From positions 3,720,001 through 3,784,000 of the forward strand of contig AP019416.1 of assembly GCA_004295565.1 (NCBI GenBank): a DNA stretch of 64,000 bases, given 5' to 3'. Position numbers and translations under genes: made by a program. Below, one piece after another: positions 1-10,193 of this stretch. Numbering within the stretch: the first letter of the stretch is position 1; each line of letters begins with the position of its first letter. The notes below the pieces were generated by a model. That model worked only from the letters and a program-made list of their open reading frames with translations. It searched no databases and had not been told where the DNA came from. Source of the DNA: Vreelandella olivaria. GTDB lineage: Bacteria > Pseudomonadota > Gammaproteobacteria > Pseudomonadales > Halomonadaceae.

Positions 1-268
1 GAACCCCGGCGACGACCAAAGTGGTGGCGTCGTGGCGAGCCCCAAAGCGCGCCATCTCCAGCGAGTCAGCGACACAGCCGCCGGTCTCTTCTGCCAGTTG
101 TTGGATAGCATCATCGGTGTAGTAGTGGGCAACCAAAACGGCGTTATGGGCTTTCAAAAGCCGCTTGATCTCTTCAACCCGGGCCTGATCTTCCGCGGGA
201 ATGCGGGTCGGGCAGTAGGCCGTGGGTAGCGGGGCATCAAGCTTCGCTTGAGTAGTCATAATAGTCAT
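1..268 (-). CDS. nadA: Quinolinate synthase NadA, N-terminal part (cut by window edge)
   Basis: NadA condenses iminoaspartate with dihydroxyacetone phosphate to quinolinate, a 4Fe-4S enzyme step of de novo NAD synthesis. The reverse strand from 268 reads without a stop to the window edge and gives about 89 residues, including [20 protein letters not shown] and then [16 protein letters not shown], the highly conserved N-terminal NadA block with the first cluster-ligand cysteine. ATG codons at 268 and 259 are in the same frame, so the exact start is unsure. The C-terminal cysteines lie outside the window. Downstream neighbours are not visible; upstream lies a roughly 200 bp gap to the tRNA-Lys terminator. 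Confidence 0.93.
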   Translation of the reverse strand, partial: MTIMTTQAKLDAPLPTAYCPTRIPAEDQARVEEIKRLLKAHNAVLVAHYYTDDAIQQLAEETGGCVADSLEMARFGARHDATTLVVAGV

Positions 269-473
269 TGTGTCTACCACTGTGACGAACAGGGAATCCC
301 CCTGTTAAACACTGGGCTACGGCGCAGTACGTCTTGCACATGCGCCGCTCGTAGGAGCGATGGGCCGCTGCGTCTCGCGATGGCCATCGCTTAAAATCCA
401 TTCGGAACAGATTTATTTTAAACCATTTTGGCGGGGAATAGCGTTTGACTGCAAACAGAATGTCGCACACAGC

Positions 474-508
474 AAAACGCCCCTGGCAGCTAAACTGCCA
501 GGGGCGTT
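474..508 (-). terminator. Rho-independent terminator after tRNA-Lys
   Basis: On the minus strand a GC-rich stem of about 13 bp (CGCCCCTGGCAG pairing with CTGCCAGGGGCG across a short loop) is followed by TTTTG. It lies just 3' of the tRNA-Lys at 514-589 and would end the tRNA transcript. The stretch 269-473 between it and nadA holds no supportable gene. Confidence 0.85.
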
Positions 509-513
509 GAATT

Positions 514-589
514 TGGTGGGTCGTGCAGGATTCGAACCTGCGACCAATTGATTAAAAGTCAACTGCTCTACCAACTGAGCTAACGACCC
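514..589 (-). tRNA. tRNA-Lys (anticodon TTT)
   Basis: This 76-nt cloverleaf includes an encoded 3' CCA (complement of 514-516). The acceptor stem is GGGTCGT/ACGACCC, the T loop is TTCGAAT and the anticodon TTT sits at 554-556 in a CTTTTAA loop. From memory the sequence matches the Escherichia coli tRNA-Lys over its whole length. It is the second of two identical copies read from the promoter near 797-825 and is followed directly by a strong terminator. Confidence 0.97.
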
Positions 590-704
590 AAACTTGCTGC
601 GCTGTTCACTTACCAGCGTTGCTACACATGCTGTTGCTACATATACTTTAAACGTTCACCACCGACTTCAAACTGACTTTATCTAAACTGATCAGTCGTT
701 TGAA

Positions 705-780
705 TGGTGGGTCGTGCAGGATTCGAACCTGCGACCAATTGATTAAAAGTCAACTGCTCTACCAACTGAGCTAACGACCC
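705..780 (-). tRNA. tRNA-Lys (anticodon TTT), upstream copy
   Basis: This 76-nt gene is identical base for base to the copy at 514-589, with encoded CCA and anticodon TTT. It is the promoter-proximal gene of a two-tRNA unit; the 115-bp spacer (590-704) carries no stable hairpin resembling a terminator, so both are probably processed from one transcript. The spacer shows no coding potential. Confidence 0.97.
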
Positions 781-796
781 GCCTGAACGGATGCAT

Positions 797-825
797 ATCC
801 TACGCTTACACCTTATTGATAGCAA
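797..825 (-). promoter_or_regulatory. Sigma70-type promoter of the tRNA-Lys pair
   Basis: On the minus strand TTGCTA (-35, complement of 820-825) and TAGGAT (-10, complement of 797-802) are separated by exactly 17 bp. The predicted start of transcription is near 790, about 10 bp before the mature tRNA at 780. Region 826-961 upstream shows nothing else supportable. Confidence 0.6.
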
Positions 826-961
826 GCGTTTTTCGCTTTCATTCTACAACAATGAACCATTTGCGTACCTGCTAGCGTCACTCAATGCTGGCAGGCACGC
901 TTATCCACCTAACCGCTAACGACTGACTGCCAAGCACTTCAACGGGCTCGGCAAGAGGCGT

Positions 962-1835
962 CTAGCGCGCCTTGTTTTTCGGTTTGCGCAGCGCCTGTAC
1001 CGGCTTGCGCTTGTGCTTATCGCGATTCCAGCGATTCTTCTCATCCGGCGTTAGAGCGGGCACTTTGCGGGTTTCCAAGTTAGCCAGCGTGGCCAAGTCA
1101 TCCACCTCATCCTGGGTAAGCTCGACCCATTCGCCGGCTTTTGCCCGCTTATCGAGGAAGATATTGCCGTAGCGTACGCGCTTCAGACGACTCACCGTCA
1201 GCGCCTGGGACTCCCAAAGACGCCGCACTTCACGATTACGCCCTTCCAGAATCACCACGTGGAACCAGGTGTTGATACCTTCGCCACCAAACTCCTGCAC
1301 ATCGGTAAAGCGCGCTGGGCCATCTTCCAGCATCACGCCATCGACCATTGCCAGGATATGCTCGCGCTTTACTTCACCCATCACGCGCACCGCGTACTCA
1401 CGCTCTACCTGGGTAGAGGGGTGCATCAAGCGGTTGGCTAATTCGCCATCGGTAGTGAACAGCAGTAAACCGCTAGTATTGATATCCAATCGGCCAATGG
1501 CAATCCAGCGCTCGCCTTTCAGGCGCGGCAAACGGTCAAATACCGTACGGCGACCTTCCGGATCCTTACGGGTGCACAACTCGCCTTCCGGTTTGTTGTA
1601 CATAATCACCCGGCGAGGCACTTCTTCTTCCGGGCGCAGTGCCACCGGACGGTCATCAAAACTGACTTTGTCCCGCGCTTCCACGCGGTCGCCCAGCTTG
1701 GCCACCTGGCTATTCACTTTAACCCGGCCGGCGGAAATCGCCGTTTCCATCTCACGCCGCGAGCCAAGGCCTGCACGGGCCAAAACTTTTGCAGCTTTTC
1801 GCTGGTGGGGGCGTGGTGTTATTACTCTGACTCAT
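962..1835 (-). CDS. rluB: 23S rRNA pseudouridine synthase RluB (5' frameshifts)
   Basis: RluB makes a pseudouridine in helix 89 of 23S rRNA (position 2605 in E. coli). An S4 RNA-binding domain ([12 protein letters not shown]) is followed by the synthase core with the catalytic-aspartate motif [17 protein letters not shown] and the [10 protein letters not shown] block; the tail is basic. The main frame opens only at a TTG at 1783, in the middle of the conserved EKLQKVLARAG stretch. The true start is probably ATG at 1835; the reading EKLQK followed by LARAG needs two single-base corrections near 1787-1805. It would overlap the scpB stop by 14 bp, implying translational coupling in an scpA-scpB-rluB operon. 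Confidence 0.9.
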
Positions 1836-2658
1836 GGTCGTCTGACCTCACATCGGTAGTCTGCGTGCTTTCGCGCTCATCTTGTTGGCGCTTGGCACGT
1901 GCCGCGAGTCGGGCCTGTAGGTCGGCAAAACTCAACGGCTGGGTTAACGCCGTCTCGGCGTGGGTCTCGGCGGGTTCAGCCGAGCTTAACTCATCATTCT
2001 GGGGAGGCGCATCCTGCACGGTTTCGTTCGTTTCGTCCAGTGCTTCATGCTCTAAACCGGGGTCATTTTGTTCCTGAATATCCGCATTCTTCGTCATTCC
2101 CGGCTCTTCAGGTAGTTCGTTCTCGTCCCAGTTCGCCAGCGTGTGCATGGGTGGCAGCGCGTCGAGAGTCTTTAAGCCAAAATCATCCAAAAAGCTGCGC
2201 GTAGTGGCATAGACCGCTGGCCGACCGGGCACATCACGGTGACCGACCACACGAATCCAGCCACGCTCTGCAAGGGTGCGCATGATCGAGCTACTCACGC
2301 TGACCCCACGCACCTCTTCGATATCACCCCGCGTCACCGGCTGCCGGTAGGCGATTAACGCCAGGGTCTCCAGCAGCGCCCGGGAGTAGCGCTGAGGGCG
2401 CTCATCCCACAACCGCGACACCCACTGGGAGAGCCGCGGGCGAATACGCAGCTGATAGCCCGAAACGGTCTCTAACAGCTCAAGCGCGCCCCCAGAATGG
2501 CGTTGCTGCAAGCGCTCAAGGATGTCACGAAACTCCTTGCGCGTGGGGCATTCGTCCTCCAGAAAAAGCGTTTCCAGGCGTTCAAGAGGCAGTGGTTCGC
2601 CAGCGGCCAGCAGGGCCGCTTCAATAATGTCGTCTAACGCGGTGGCGGCGTCACTCAT
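1822..2658 (-). CDS. scpB: SMC-Scp complex subunit ScpB
   Basis: ScpB is the winged-helix kite protein that dimerises and binds ScpA and the SMC ATPase to condense and segregate the chromosome. The 278-residue ORF is intact. It holds the family block [20 protein letters not shown] and the second winged-helix signature [20 protein letters not shown]. After about residue 180 comes an acidic, Glu/Asp/Gln-rich low-complexity tail of about 95 residues, typical of gammaproteobacterial ScpB. The ATG at 2658 overlaps the scpA stop by 4 bp, so the two subunits are translated together. Confidence 0.95.
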   Translation of the reverse strand: MSDAATALDDIIEAALLAAGEPLPLERLETLFLEDECPTRKEFRDILERLQQRHSGGALELLETVSGYQLRIRPRLSQWVSRLWDERPQRYSRALLETLALIAYRQPVTRGDIEEVRGVSVSSSIMRTLAERGWIRVVGHRDVPGRPAVYATTRSFLDDFGLKTLDALPPMHTLANWDENELPEEPGMTKNADIQEQNDPGLEHEALDETNETVQDAPPQNDELSSAEPAETHAETALTQPLSFADLQARLAARAKRQQDERESTQTTDVRSDDHESE

Positions 2659-3604
2659 GACGTCTCCTCGCCAGATTCAAAAGCGGACTCACCATAGGCA
2701 TCACCTTCTATTTCGCCCTCATCAAAAGCACTCTCCTCACCATCTGTCAGGGCAGCACGCCGTGCGCGCACGTGAATCGGTGACAGCGGGGCATTTTGGA
2801 CAATTTCAATCATGGACTCTTTAGCTAGCTCTAAAATGGCCATAAAGGTGACCACCACGCCTGCACGCCCCTCTTCCAGTGTAAACAGCGCCTCAAAGGG
2901 GGTATAGCGCTGCTGGGCGTCGTCGAGACTTAGCTGCTCCATAATTTTGAGCATGCGCTCGCGGGTAGAGAGCACCTCTCGACTGATCTGGTGAGCTTGC
3001 ACCAGTTCGGCACGCTTGAGCACATCGGAGAGCGCGCTGAGCAGCTCATCCAACGCCACCTCCGGGTGAATCACCCGGGACTCCAACGGTGGTAAGCCCG
3101 CCTGCACACTGAACCAGTCGCGCCCCATGCGCGGCAGTGTATCCAGCGTTTCCGCCGCTTCTTTTAGGCGTTCATACTCTTGTAGCCGACGGATAAGCTC
3201 GGCGCGGGGATCTCTTCCTCCTCGCCCTCTGCTTTAGGCGGGCGAGGCAGCAGCGTGCGCGACTTGATCTCGGCCAGCATGGCGGCCATTAGCAGGTACT
3301 CCCCTGCCAGTTCGATCTCCATGGCTTTCATCAGCTCCACATACTCGATGTATTGGTGGGTGATGGTGGCCACGTTAATGGTCAGAATGTCCAGATTCTG
3401 GCGGCGAATCAGGTAGAGCAGCAGATCCAGCGGCCCTTCAAAGGTTTCCAGGAAGACCCGCAACGCTTCCGGAGGAATATACAGATCCTCCGGCATTTGC
3501 GTAATCGGCTCATTAAACAGACGCCCAAACGACATCTGCACAGGCTCATTAGGCTGAGAAACAGATGTTTCTATGTCGACATTAATGCTTGGCGTCTCGC
3601 TCAC
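2655..3604 (-). CDS. scpA: SMC-Scp complex kleisin subunit ScpA (one frameshift)
   Basis: ScpA is the kleisin that bridges SMC heads and the ScpB dimer. The N-terminal part carries the hallmark FEGPLDLLLYLIRRQNLDI and EYLLMAAMLAEIKSRTLLPR; the C-terminal part (from about 3190 down) has the winged helix around FEALFTLEEGRAGVVVTFMA. The two parts are out of frame; inserting one G in the GAGGAAGAG run near 3210 joins them as DPRAELIRRLQEYERLKEAA. The start is a GTG at 3604 with a purine-rich AAGAGAG upstream. It is the first gene of the scpA-scpB-rluB cluster. An N-terminal extension of about 45 residues precedes the kleisin core. Confidence 0.93.
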
Positions 3605-3704
3605 GCGGGTCGGCTCTCTTGAAAAGTGGAAATCGGCACAAGCGAACAGTTTAGCAAAGTCGTCAGCATTCGCCTCGTCCTATTAGAAAGTCTGCACAAG
3701 CGTA

Positions 3705-5597
3705 CTACCCCGCCTCCACCGCTTTGCGATAGCGGCCAGCGTAATCAAACAGCTTGTCACGGATTTGGAAATGGCGCCCCACTTTGCGGCCTACGACAAA
3801 ATCTGGGTGGCGCAGGCGGCGCTGTTCTGCGACGACTTCCTCGGCGCTTCGCGGCTGCCATTTACCTCCCGGTGCGCGCAGATGGTAGCGCAGAAAGGCG
3901 GCGTAGAAGGCGCGCCGCTGGGCCGGAGTTTCCAGCGCAAACCACTCGGCCAGGTGGGTGCCGTCCTCGTCGTGATAGGTGACTTTCAAGCGCGGCAGGC
4001 CGCGACCATTAGTCGTTGCTTCCAGTTGCATACCACTGACCCGCAGTACCTTGGCGTCTTTCAGCTTTAAGGCGTCCTTGAGCTTATCATCCGCGTCTAC
4101 CAGTAGTTTTTCGCAACCGTGGCAGCGGCGGGCAGCAATATCATTCTCGGCACCGCACTCATCGCAGACTTTAAAACGGAACCGAAACTCACACTGCTTT
4201 TTATGGGCGCCCGAAGCCGCGCCAGGTTGGTTATAGGCGCCCGAAGCCGCGCCGGGTTGGTTATAGGCGCCCGAAGCCGCGCCGCGCTGGCCGCCTGTTA
4301 CTTTGGAAGGCCGATCAGGATCATCAACCAACCCCTGACAGCGGCGGCCAAAGTGCTCAATCACCAGATCGCCGTCGCGCTTACCCCAGTAAAGGTTGGC
4401 ATGGCCGCAGGCGGGGCACTCCACCTGCACCGGTTCGCTGTCGCTATCCGGCTTGGGCTCGCCCACTTCTGGAGCAAAAATATCCCAAGGGTTACCGGCA
4501 TAGTCCAGAATCAGGCAGTCGCTCTTGCCCGGCGACAGACGCAGCCCCTGCCCACCATCTGCTGATAAAGGCTTACCGACTCAGTGGGCCGTAAAATAGC
4601 GATCAAATCCACGTGGGGGCATCGAAACCGGTAGTCAGCACCGCCACGTTGACCAGGTACTTTAACTCCCGCGCCTTAAAAGCACCGATCAGCGCAGTGC
4701 GCTCTTGGGAAGGTGTTGCACCGGTGATTAAAGCCGCCTCTGCCCGGGGTAAATAACCGATAATTTCTTCAGCGTGGGCCACGGTGGCGGCAAAAATCAT
4801 CACGCCCTGGCGATCAAGCGCACGTTCGACAATTTGCCCGATAATGCCCGGCGTCGCCCGACTGCCTGCTACCACGCGATTAAGCTCTTCCTCTTGAAAC
4901 AGACCGCTTGAAGAGGGTTTGAGCGCGGAGAAGTCATAGCCCTCAATGGCCATATCCAGGCGTTTGGGCTCAGCGAGATAGCCCTGCTTGACCATCAGGC
5001 GTAGCGGTTGCTCAAACACGCAGTCGCGGAAAAAGCTCTCTTCACTGCCCCGCACCATACCGTGATGGTGGCGATAGTAGATAAACCCTTGCCCCAAGCG
5101 GTAAGGGGTCGCCGTTAAGCCAAGTATCTTCAGTTGGGGATTGTGCTTTCGCAAATGCTCAATCACCTGTCGATAGCTAGCATCTTCGTTGAGTGATACG
5201 CGATGGCTCTCGTCAATCACCATCAGGGTAAAATTAGCGTCGTTAAAACTCTCCAGGTTACGCACCACCGACTGCACCGAGCCAAACACCACTTGGCGAC
5301 TCGCCTCTTGCGCTTTAAACCAGCGCTAAAAATGTCCGCTTCAAGCCCGTAAGCCTGGTACTTGGCATGGTTCTGCTCCACCAGCTCGCGCACATGGGCC
5401 AGCACCAGCACACGCCCACGGGCCAAGCGCGCTAGCTCAGCGATCACCAGGGATTTACCACTGCCCGTGGGCAGCACTACCAGCGCAGGCTCGCTTGAGG
5501 CTCGGAAATGGCCCACCACCCGTTTGACCGCTTCCTGCTGATAAGGGCGAAGCTGGGGCGTTGATGAGGTGGCTAATGAGTTGCTAGGTATCGACAA
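3705..5597 (-). CDS. radD: RadD (YejH)-like superfamily 2 DEAD/DEAH helicase, frameshifted
   Basis: RadD is an SF2 ATPase linked to recombination and radiation resistance. Motifs in order: LRPYQQEAV (Q-like), LPTGSGKS (Walker A), VIDESHR in the DEAH position, [10 protein letters not shown] (motif III), then [26 protein letters not shown] and QQMVGRG (motif VI). The C-terminal half has cysteine pairs CPAC and CDEC/CHGC of a zinc module. Comparison with E. coli RadD (recalled) matches along the whole length. Breaks lie near 5325, 4612 and 4553, each needing one base. A 30-bp tandem repeat (4201-4290) inserts Ala/Gly-rich sequence into the zinc region. It may share a promoter region (5598-5712) with the divergent small gene at 5713. 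Confidence 0.9.
4201..4290. repeat. Three tandem copies of a 30-bp unit inside radD
   Basis: Units at 4201-4230, 4231-4260 and 4261-4290 differ at one to three positions. In the radD frame each unit encodes ten residues, [10 protein letters not shown], repeated in frame. It is a coding minisatellite, and 30 bp keeps the frame whatever the copy number. Confidence 0.92.
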
Positions 5598-5712
5598 GTT
5601 AATTAGCCCGCTATTGAACTATTACGACTTTCGTCGCGTCGTAGTAGTGATGGTTTAAATAATCCCTGAACTCGCACCGTCTATCAGCGAGAAGATAATA
5701 GTGAGGTGAGCC

Positions 5713-5952
5713 ATGACAACCAACCATTTCAGCCCTGAATGCCCGGAGTGCGGTAGCCGCTTAAAACGCTTGCCCGCCACACGTCGTGATCAAGCCCATG
5801 TGTTCTGTATGGATTGCGGGCACGATTTTGGACGCTTCGAGTACCTCGTTGAGCGCTACCGGCTAGAGCTTGAAACGCTGGAGGCCAAACTAGGATTGCC
5901 GCCCGAAGGCGCTGATAAAACACCGGCTAGCGCTCCCCAGCGGCACTCTTAA
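5713..5952 (+). CDS. Small zinc-ribbon protein of unknown function
   Basis: This 79-residue ORF has a classical zinc-ribbon pair, CPECGS at residues 10-15 and CMDCGHDFG at residues 32-40, followed by a short charged helix (EYLVERYRLELETLEAKL) and a Pro/Ala-rich tail. A GTGAGGTGAGCC stretch precedes the ATG. It is divergent from radD and convergent with purL. The zinc ligands suggest nucleic-acid or protein binding, but I recognise no named family. It reads intact and its codon use is like its neighbours. Confidence 0.75.
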   Translation: MTTNHFSPECPECGSRLKRLPATRRDQAHVFCMDCGHDFGRFEYLVERYRLELETLEAKLGLPPEGADKTPASAPQRHS

Positions 5953-5978
5953 TAACTGTTGTGACGATGCGCGTAACT

Positions 5979-6008
5979 GTTAACGGCGGAAAGAGATCCG
6001 CCGTTAAC
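5979..6008. terminator. Perfect 12-bp hairpin between convergent genes
   Basis: GTTAACGGCGGA and its exact complement TCCGCCGTTAAC flank a 6-nt loop. It lies between the stop of the small plus-strand gene and the end of purL on minus. Neither side has a clear T-run, so efficiency as an intrinsic terminator is uncertain. Confidence 0.55.
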
Positions 6009-6050
6009 ATGGGCGCTACGCCCAACGCATTATCGGGAGTGTCACCTGGA

Positions 6051-9000
6051 TCAGTTGAGCCACACCCTCGCGTTGCGGAATAGCCGTAGCCAAGCGCCAT
6101 CTTCGATTCACTCTGTCGGACGCCAGGAGTTGGTGACCGCCCGTGCAACGCGCTCGGGGTGGGGCATCATAATGGTCACTCGGCCATCCGGCGTGGTTAG
6201 ACCGGTAATGCCCGCAGGCGAGCCGTTGGGGTTAGCCGGGTAACGTGTGGTGGCCTGGCCATAGTTATCGATGTAGCGCAGCGCGATTTGGCTGCTCGAC
6301 TGCATGCTGCGCAGGTGCGCGCTATCGCGGAACGCCGCCTGCCCTTCGCCATGGGCCACGGCGATGGGCAGCTGAGAGCCTTCCATACCGGCGAGCAGAA
6401 TCGAGGGACTCTTTTCAACCCGCACCATCGACACCCGCGCCTCAAACTGCTCGGATTCATTGCGCACAAAGGTCGGCCAGTTTTCAGCGCCGGGAATCAG
6501 CGATTTCAACTGCGACAGCATCTGGCAGCCGTTACACACGCCCAGCGAGAAGCTGTCCTCACGGGCGAAGAAGGCCGCAAATTGTGCCCGTGCACGCTCG
6601 TTAAACAGCACCGACTTGGCCCAGCCACCGCCAGCGCCCAGCACGTCGCCATAGGAGAAGCCGCCACAGGCCACCAGGCCTTTAAACGCTTCCAGCGAAA
6701 CGCGCCCCTCCAGGATGTCGCTCATATGCACATCCACGGCGTCAAACCCAGCTTTATCAAAGGCCCAGGCCATTTCCACCTGGCCATTGACGCCCTGCTC
6801 ACGCAGAACGGCCATGGCGGGCCTAGTGGTATTAATGAACGGCGCACTAATATCGTCATTAATATCAAAGGTGGGCGTTGCGGAGAGCCCTGGATCGCGG
6901 CTATCGAGCAGATTGTCGTATTCGTTCTTGGCGCATTCGGGGTTGTCGCGCAGCTCTGCATCCGGTAACTGGTTTCTGTCCAGGTACGTTGGGTAAGCTG
7001 GCGCGTGGTTTCCAGCAGCGGCTCTTCAAACAGTGTAACGCGCACCTGGTCATCGTAACGCGGGCGAGCAATGACGCCGCAGGTTTCGATACCGGCCACG
7101 GCAAACTGCGCCAGCACTTCTTCAGTGTGTTCCCGATTGACCTGAATCACGGCACCCAGCTCTTCCGAGAATAGCGCGTTCAACGCCTCCACAGGCTCGT
7201 CGATCATCCAGTCGAGCTTGATCTCAAGCCCGGCGTGAGCAGCAAAGGCCATTTCCAGCAGCGTGACCAGCAGGCCGCCATCGCTACGATCGTGATAGGC
7301 CAGCAGCTTGCCGTCACGGTTCAGGCCCTGAATGACTTCAAAGAACGCTTTGATATCTTCCGGGTCATCCACATCGGGGCAGTCGTTGCCCACTTGACCA
7401 TACACCTGTGCCAAGGCGGAGCCGCCCAAGCGATTCTGACCATTGCCCAGATCGATCAAAATCAGATCCGATTCATCCTGATCCAGATTGATCTGCGGCG
7501 TTAGCGTCGCCAATGCATCCGTCACCGGGGCAAAGCCGGTGACTACCAGCGAGAGCGGTGAGGTGACGCTTTTGTCTTCGTGTTCGCCCTCCTCTTTCTC
7601 ATCGACCCAGGAAGTGCGCATCGACATGGAGTCTTTGCCCACTGGGATGGCAATGCCCAGCGCCGGGCACATCTCCATACCCACCGCATACACAGCGTCA
7701 TACAACGCCTGGTTTTCCCCTGGGTGGTCAGCCGCGCTCATCCAGTTAGCAGAGAGCTTGATATCGCTAAGCTTGGCAATCGGCGCTGCCGCTAGATTGG
7801 TAATCGCTTCGGCAACCGCCAAGCGGGCGCTGGCAGCAGGATTGATTAGCGCCACCGGGGGGCGCTCCCCCATGGCCATGGCTTCACCCGTGTGGGTATC
7901 AAAGCTGGCTGTGGTCACCGCCACATCGGCCACCGGCACCTGCCAGGGGCCCACCATTTGGTCGCGAGCCACTTGGCCAGTAATCGAGCGGTCACCAATG
8001 GTGATGAGGAAGCTTTGGAGGCCACGGTGGGCAAGCGCAGCACCCGATCCAGCGCTTCGCGCAAGTCGAGGTTATCGAGCATTACCCCAGAAAGCTCCGG
8101 GTCGTGACGCTCGAATTCGCGCTGCATCTTGGGCGCTTTGCCAAACAGTACACTCATCGGCAAATCCACCGGCTTGCTGTCAAAGTGGCCATCGCGCACT
8201 TCAAGGTGATGCGCTTCCAGCGCTTCACCGACCACTGCATAGGGGCAGCGCTCGCGCTTGCAAAGGGCATCAAAGGTGTCTAAATCTTCAGGCGCAACGG
8301 CGAGCACGTAGCGCTCTTGCGCCTCGTTACACCAGATTTCCAGCGGGCTCATGCCCGGCTCGGCATTAGGCACCGCGCGCAGATCAAATAGGCCGCCGCG
8401 GTTGCCATCTTTAACCAGCTCCGGCAGCGCGTTGGAGAGCCCACCGGCGCCCACATCGTGGATAAAACGAATCGGGTTGTGGTCGCCCAGCGCCCAGCAG
8501 CGGTCGATCACCTCTTGAGCACGGCGCTCAATTTCCGGGTTCTCACGCTGTACCGAGGCAAAATCCAAATCGGCGCTGGAGGTGCCGGATGACATGCTGG
8601 AGGCTGCCCCGCCGCCCAGGCCAATCAACATCGCCGGGCCGCCCATCACAATCAGCTTGCCGCCGACAGGGATATCGCCCTTCTGAACATGGTGGGCGCG
8701 AATATTGCCGTAACCGCCGGCAAGCATAATCGGCTTATGGAAGCCGCGCCGCTCGATGCCGCCCTCGTTAAGCGACTCCTGCTCGTAGGTGCGGAAGTAG
8801 CCGGTTAAATTGGGTCGACCAAACTCATTATTGAACGCAGCGCCACCGATGGGGCCATCGAGCATAATATTGAGCGCCGACTGCATGCGCTCGGGCTTGC
8901 CGTAATCAAACGCCTCCCAGGGCTGCACGAACTCAGGGATGCGCAGATTGGAAACGGTATAGCCTGAAAGGCCCGCTTTAGGCTTGCCGCCAATGCCGGT

Positions 9001-10010
9001 GGCACCTTCGTCACGGATTTCACCACCGGAGCCGGTCGCCGCACCTGGAAAAGGAGCGATCGCGGTGGGGTGGTTATGAGTCTCTACCTTCATCAGGATA
9101 TGGATGGGCTCCTGATGAGCGGCGTAGAGCGCGCGCTCGTTGTCAGCGCCCGTCAGCGGCGTAGCAAAGAAACGCCCGGCCTGACTGCCCTTGATCACGG
9201 CGGCATTGTCGCTGTAAGCCGAGAGGACATTGTCAGGCGAGGAGGCAAAGGTGTTTTTGATCATCTTAAACAGCGAGTGGCTCTGCGGCTCGCCATCGAT
9301 CACCAATCGGCGTTGAAGATTTTGTGACGGCAGTGCTCAGAGTTGGCCTGGGCAAACATCATCAGCTCAACGTCGCTGGGGTTACGCCCCAGCTCATTGA
9401 AAGCATCGACAAGGTAGTCGATTTCATCTTCGGCCAGCGCCAACCCCAGCGCCTGATTGGCGGTTGCCAGCGCATCCCGGCCACCCTCAAGAATATCCAC
9501 ACTGCCCAGTGGCGCTGGGTCGTGTTGGGCAAACAGCTTGGCGGCGTCCGAAGCATCGGCCAGCACAGTTTCGGTCATACGGTCGTGCAGCAGAGCCGCC
9601 AGCGCTTTCACCCCCTCTTCATCCGGCATAGTGGTAAAGCCGACCCGATAATCGATGCCACGCTCAATGCGGCTAACTTGGCGCAAGCCACAGTTGTGGG
9701 CAATATCAGTGGCTTTTGACGACCAGGGCGATTGGGTGCCTAGGCGCGGCACCACCAAAAAACGCTGGGCACGCGCAGGAACCTCTTCGTTCGATTGGGA
9801 GCTATGGCTCGGCACGTAGTCCAATAGTTGCGCCAAACGTTCGCGGGCAGCGTCATCCAGCTCCTCGCGGTGGTCATGGGCGTGAACATCAATAAAATGA
9901 ACGTAGTGGGCAGACAGCGCCTCCACCTCGGGAACACGTTCACGCAGCACCGTTAACAGCCGAGCATGACGGAAGGCAGAAAGGGCGGGCGCGCCTCGCA
10001 GTTCGAGCAT
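6051..10010 (-). CDS. purL: Phosphoribosylformylglycinamidine synthase PurL, frameshifted with in-frame TGA
   Basis: PurL converts FGAR to FGAM with ATP and glutamine, the fourth step of purine synthesis. This is the large single-chain form (about 1,315 residues). From the N-terminus: FGAM domain with [17 protein letters not shown]/Mg blocks such as [21 protein letters not shown] and [20 protein letters not shown], a second synthase lobe, and a C-terminal class I glutaminase with SLGVCNGCQ (Cys nucleophile) and MMPHPERV. Breaks lie near 9304, 8000 and 6960. An in-frame TGA at 6108-6110 falls where relatives have Trp; reading through gives [18 protein letters not shown] and a stop at 6051. It is divergent from mltF. 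Confidence 0.95.
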
Positions 10011-10193
10011 ATCCTGAAGCCTCTAGAGCAGGGAAATTCGAGCAGGGGAAATCACCGGGCCGCTATGCGGCCATGCTTTATGGTGCCGAAAATTGCCTAT
10101 GATACTGGAAACCACCCGCCACACGAAATCAACAAGGTGACAGCCTGCCCCTGGCTGGTATCGTGGCAGCTTGTTTCATGCCGACAAGACGCC

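Noticed and set aside
237-470. 77-residue minus-strand ORF between nadA and tRNA-Lys
   Set aside because: It overlaps the nadA start in another frame, has no ribosome site and no recognisable pattern.
1269-1859. 196-residue plus-strand ORF over rluB and scpB
   Set aside because: It is antisense to two genes with clear protein motifs, is Arg/Ser-rich as expected of a GC-rich shadow frame, and has no ribosome site.
6108-6110. Reading TGA as tryptophan or selenocysteine
   Set aside because: TGA ends intact genes here (tatB, DUF971, the response regulator), TGG is used for Trp throughout, and no SECIS-like hairpin follows.
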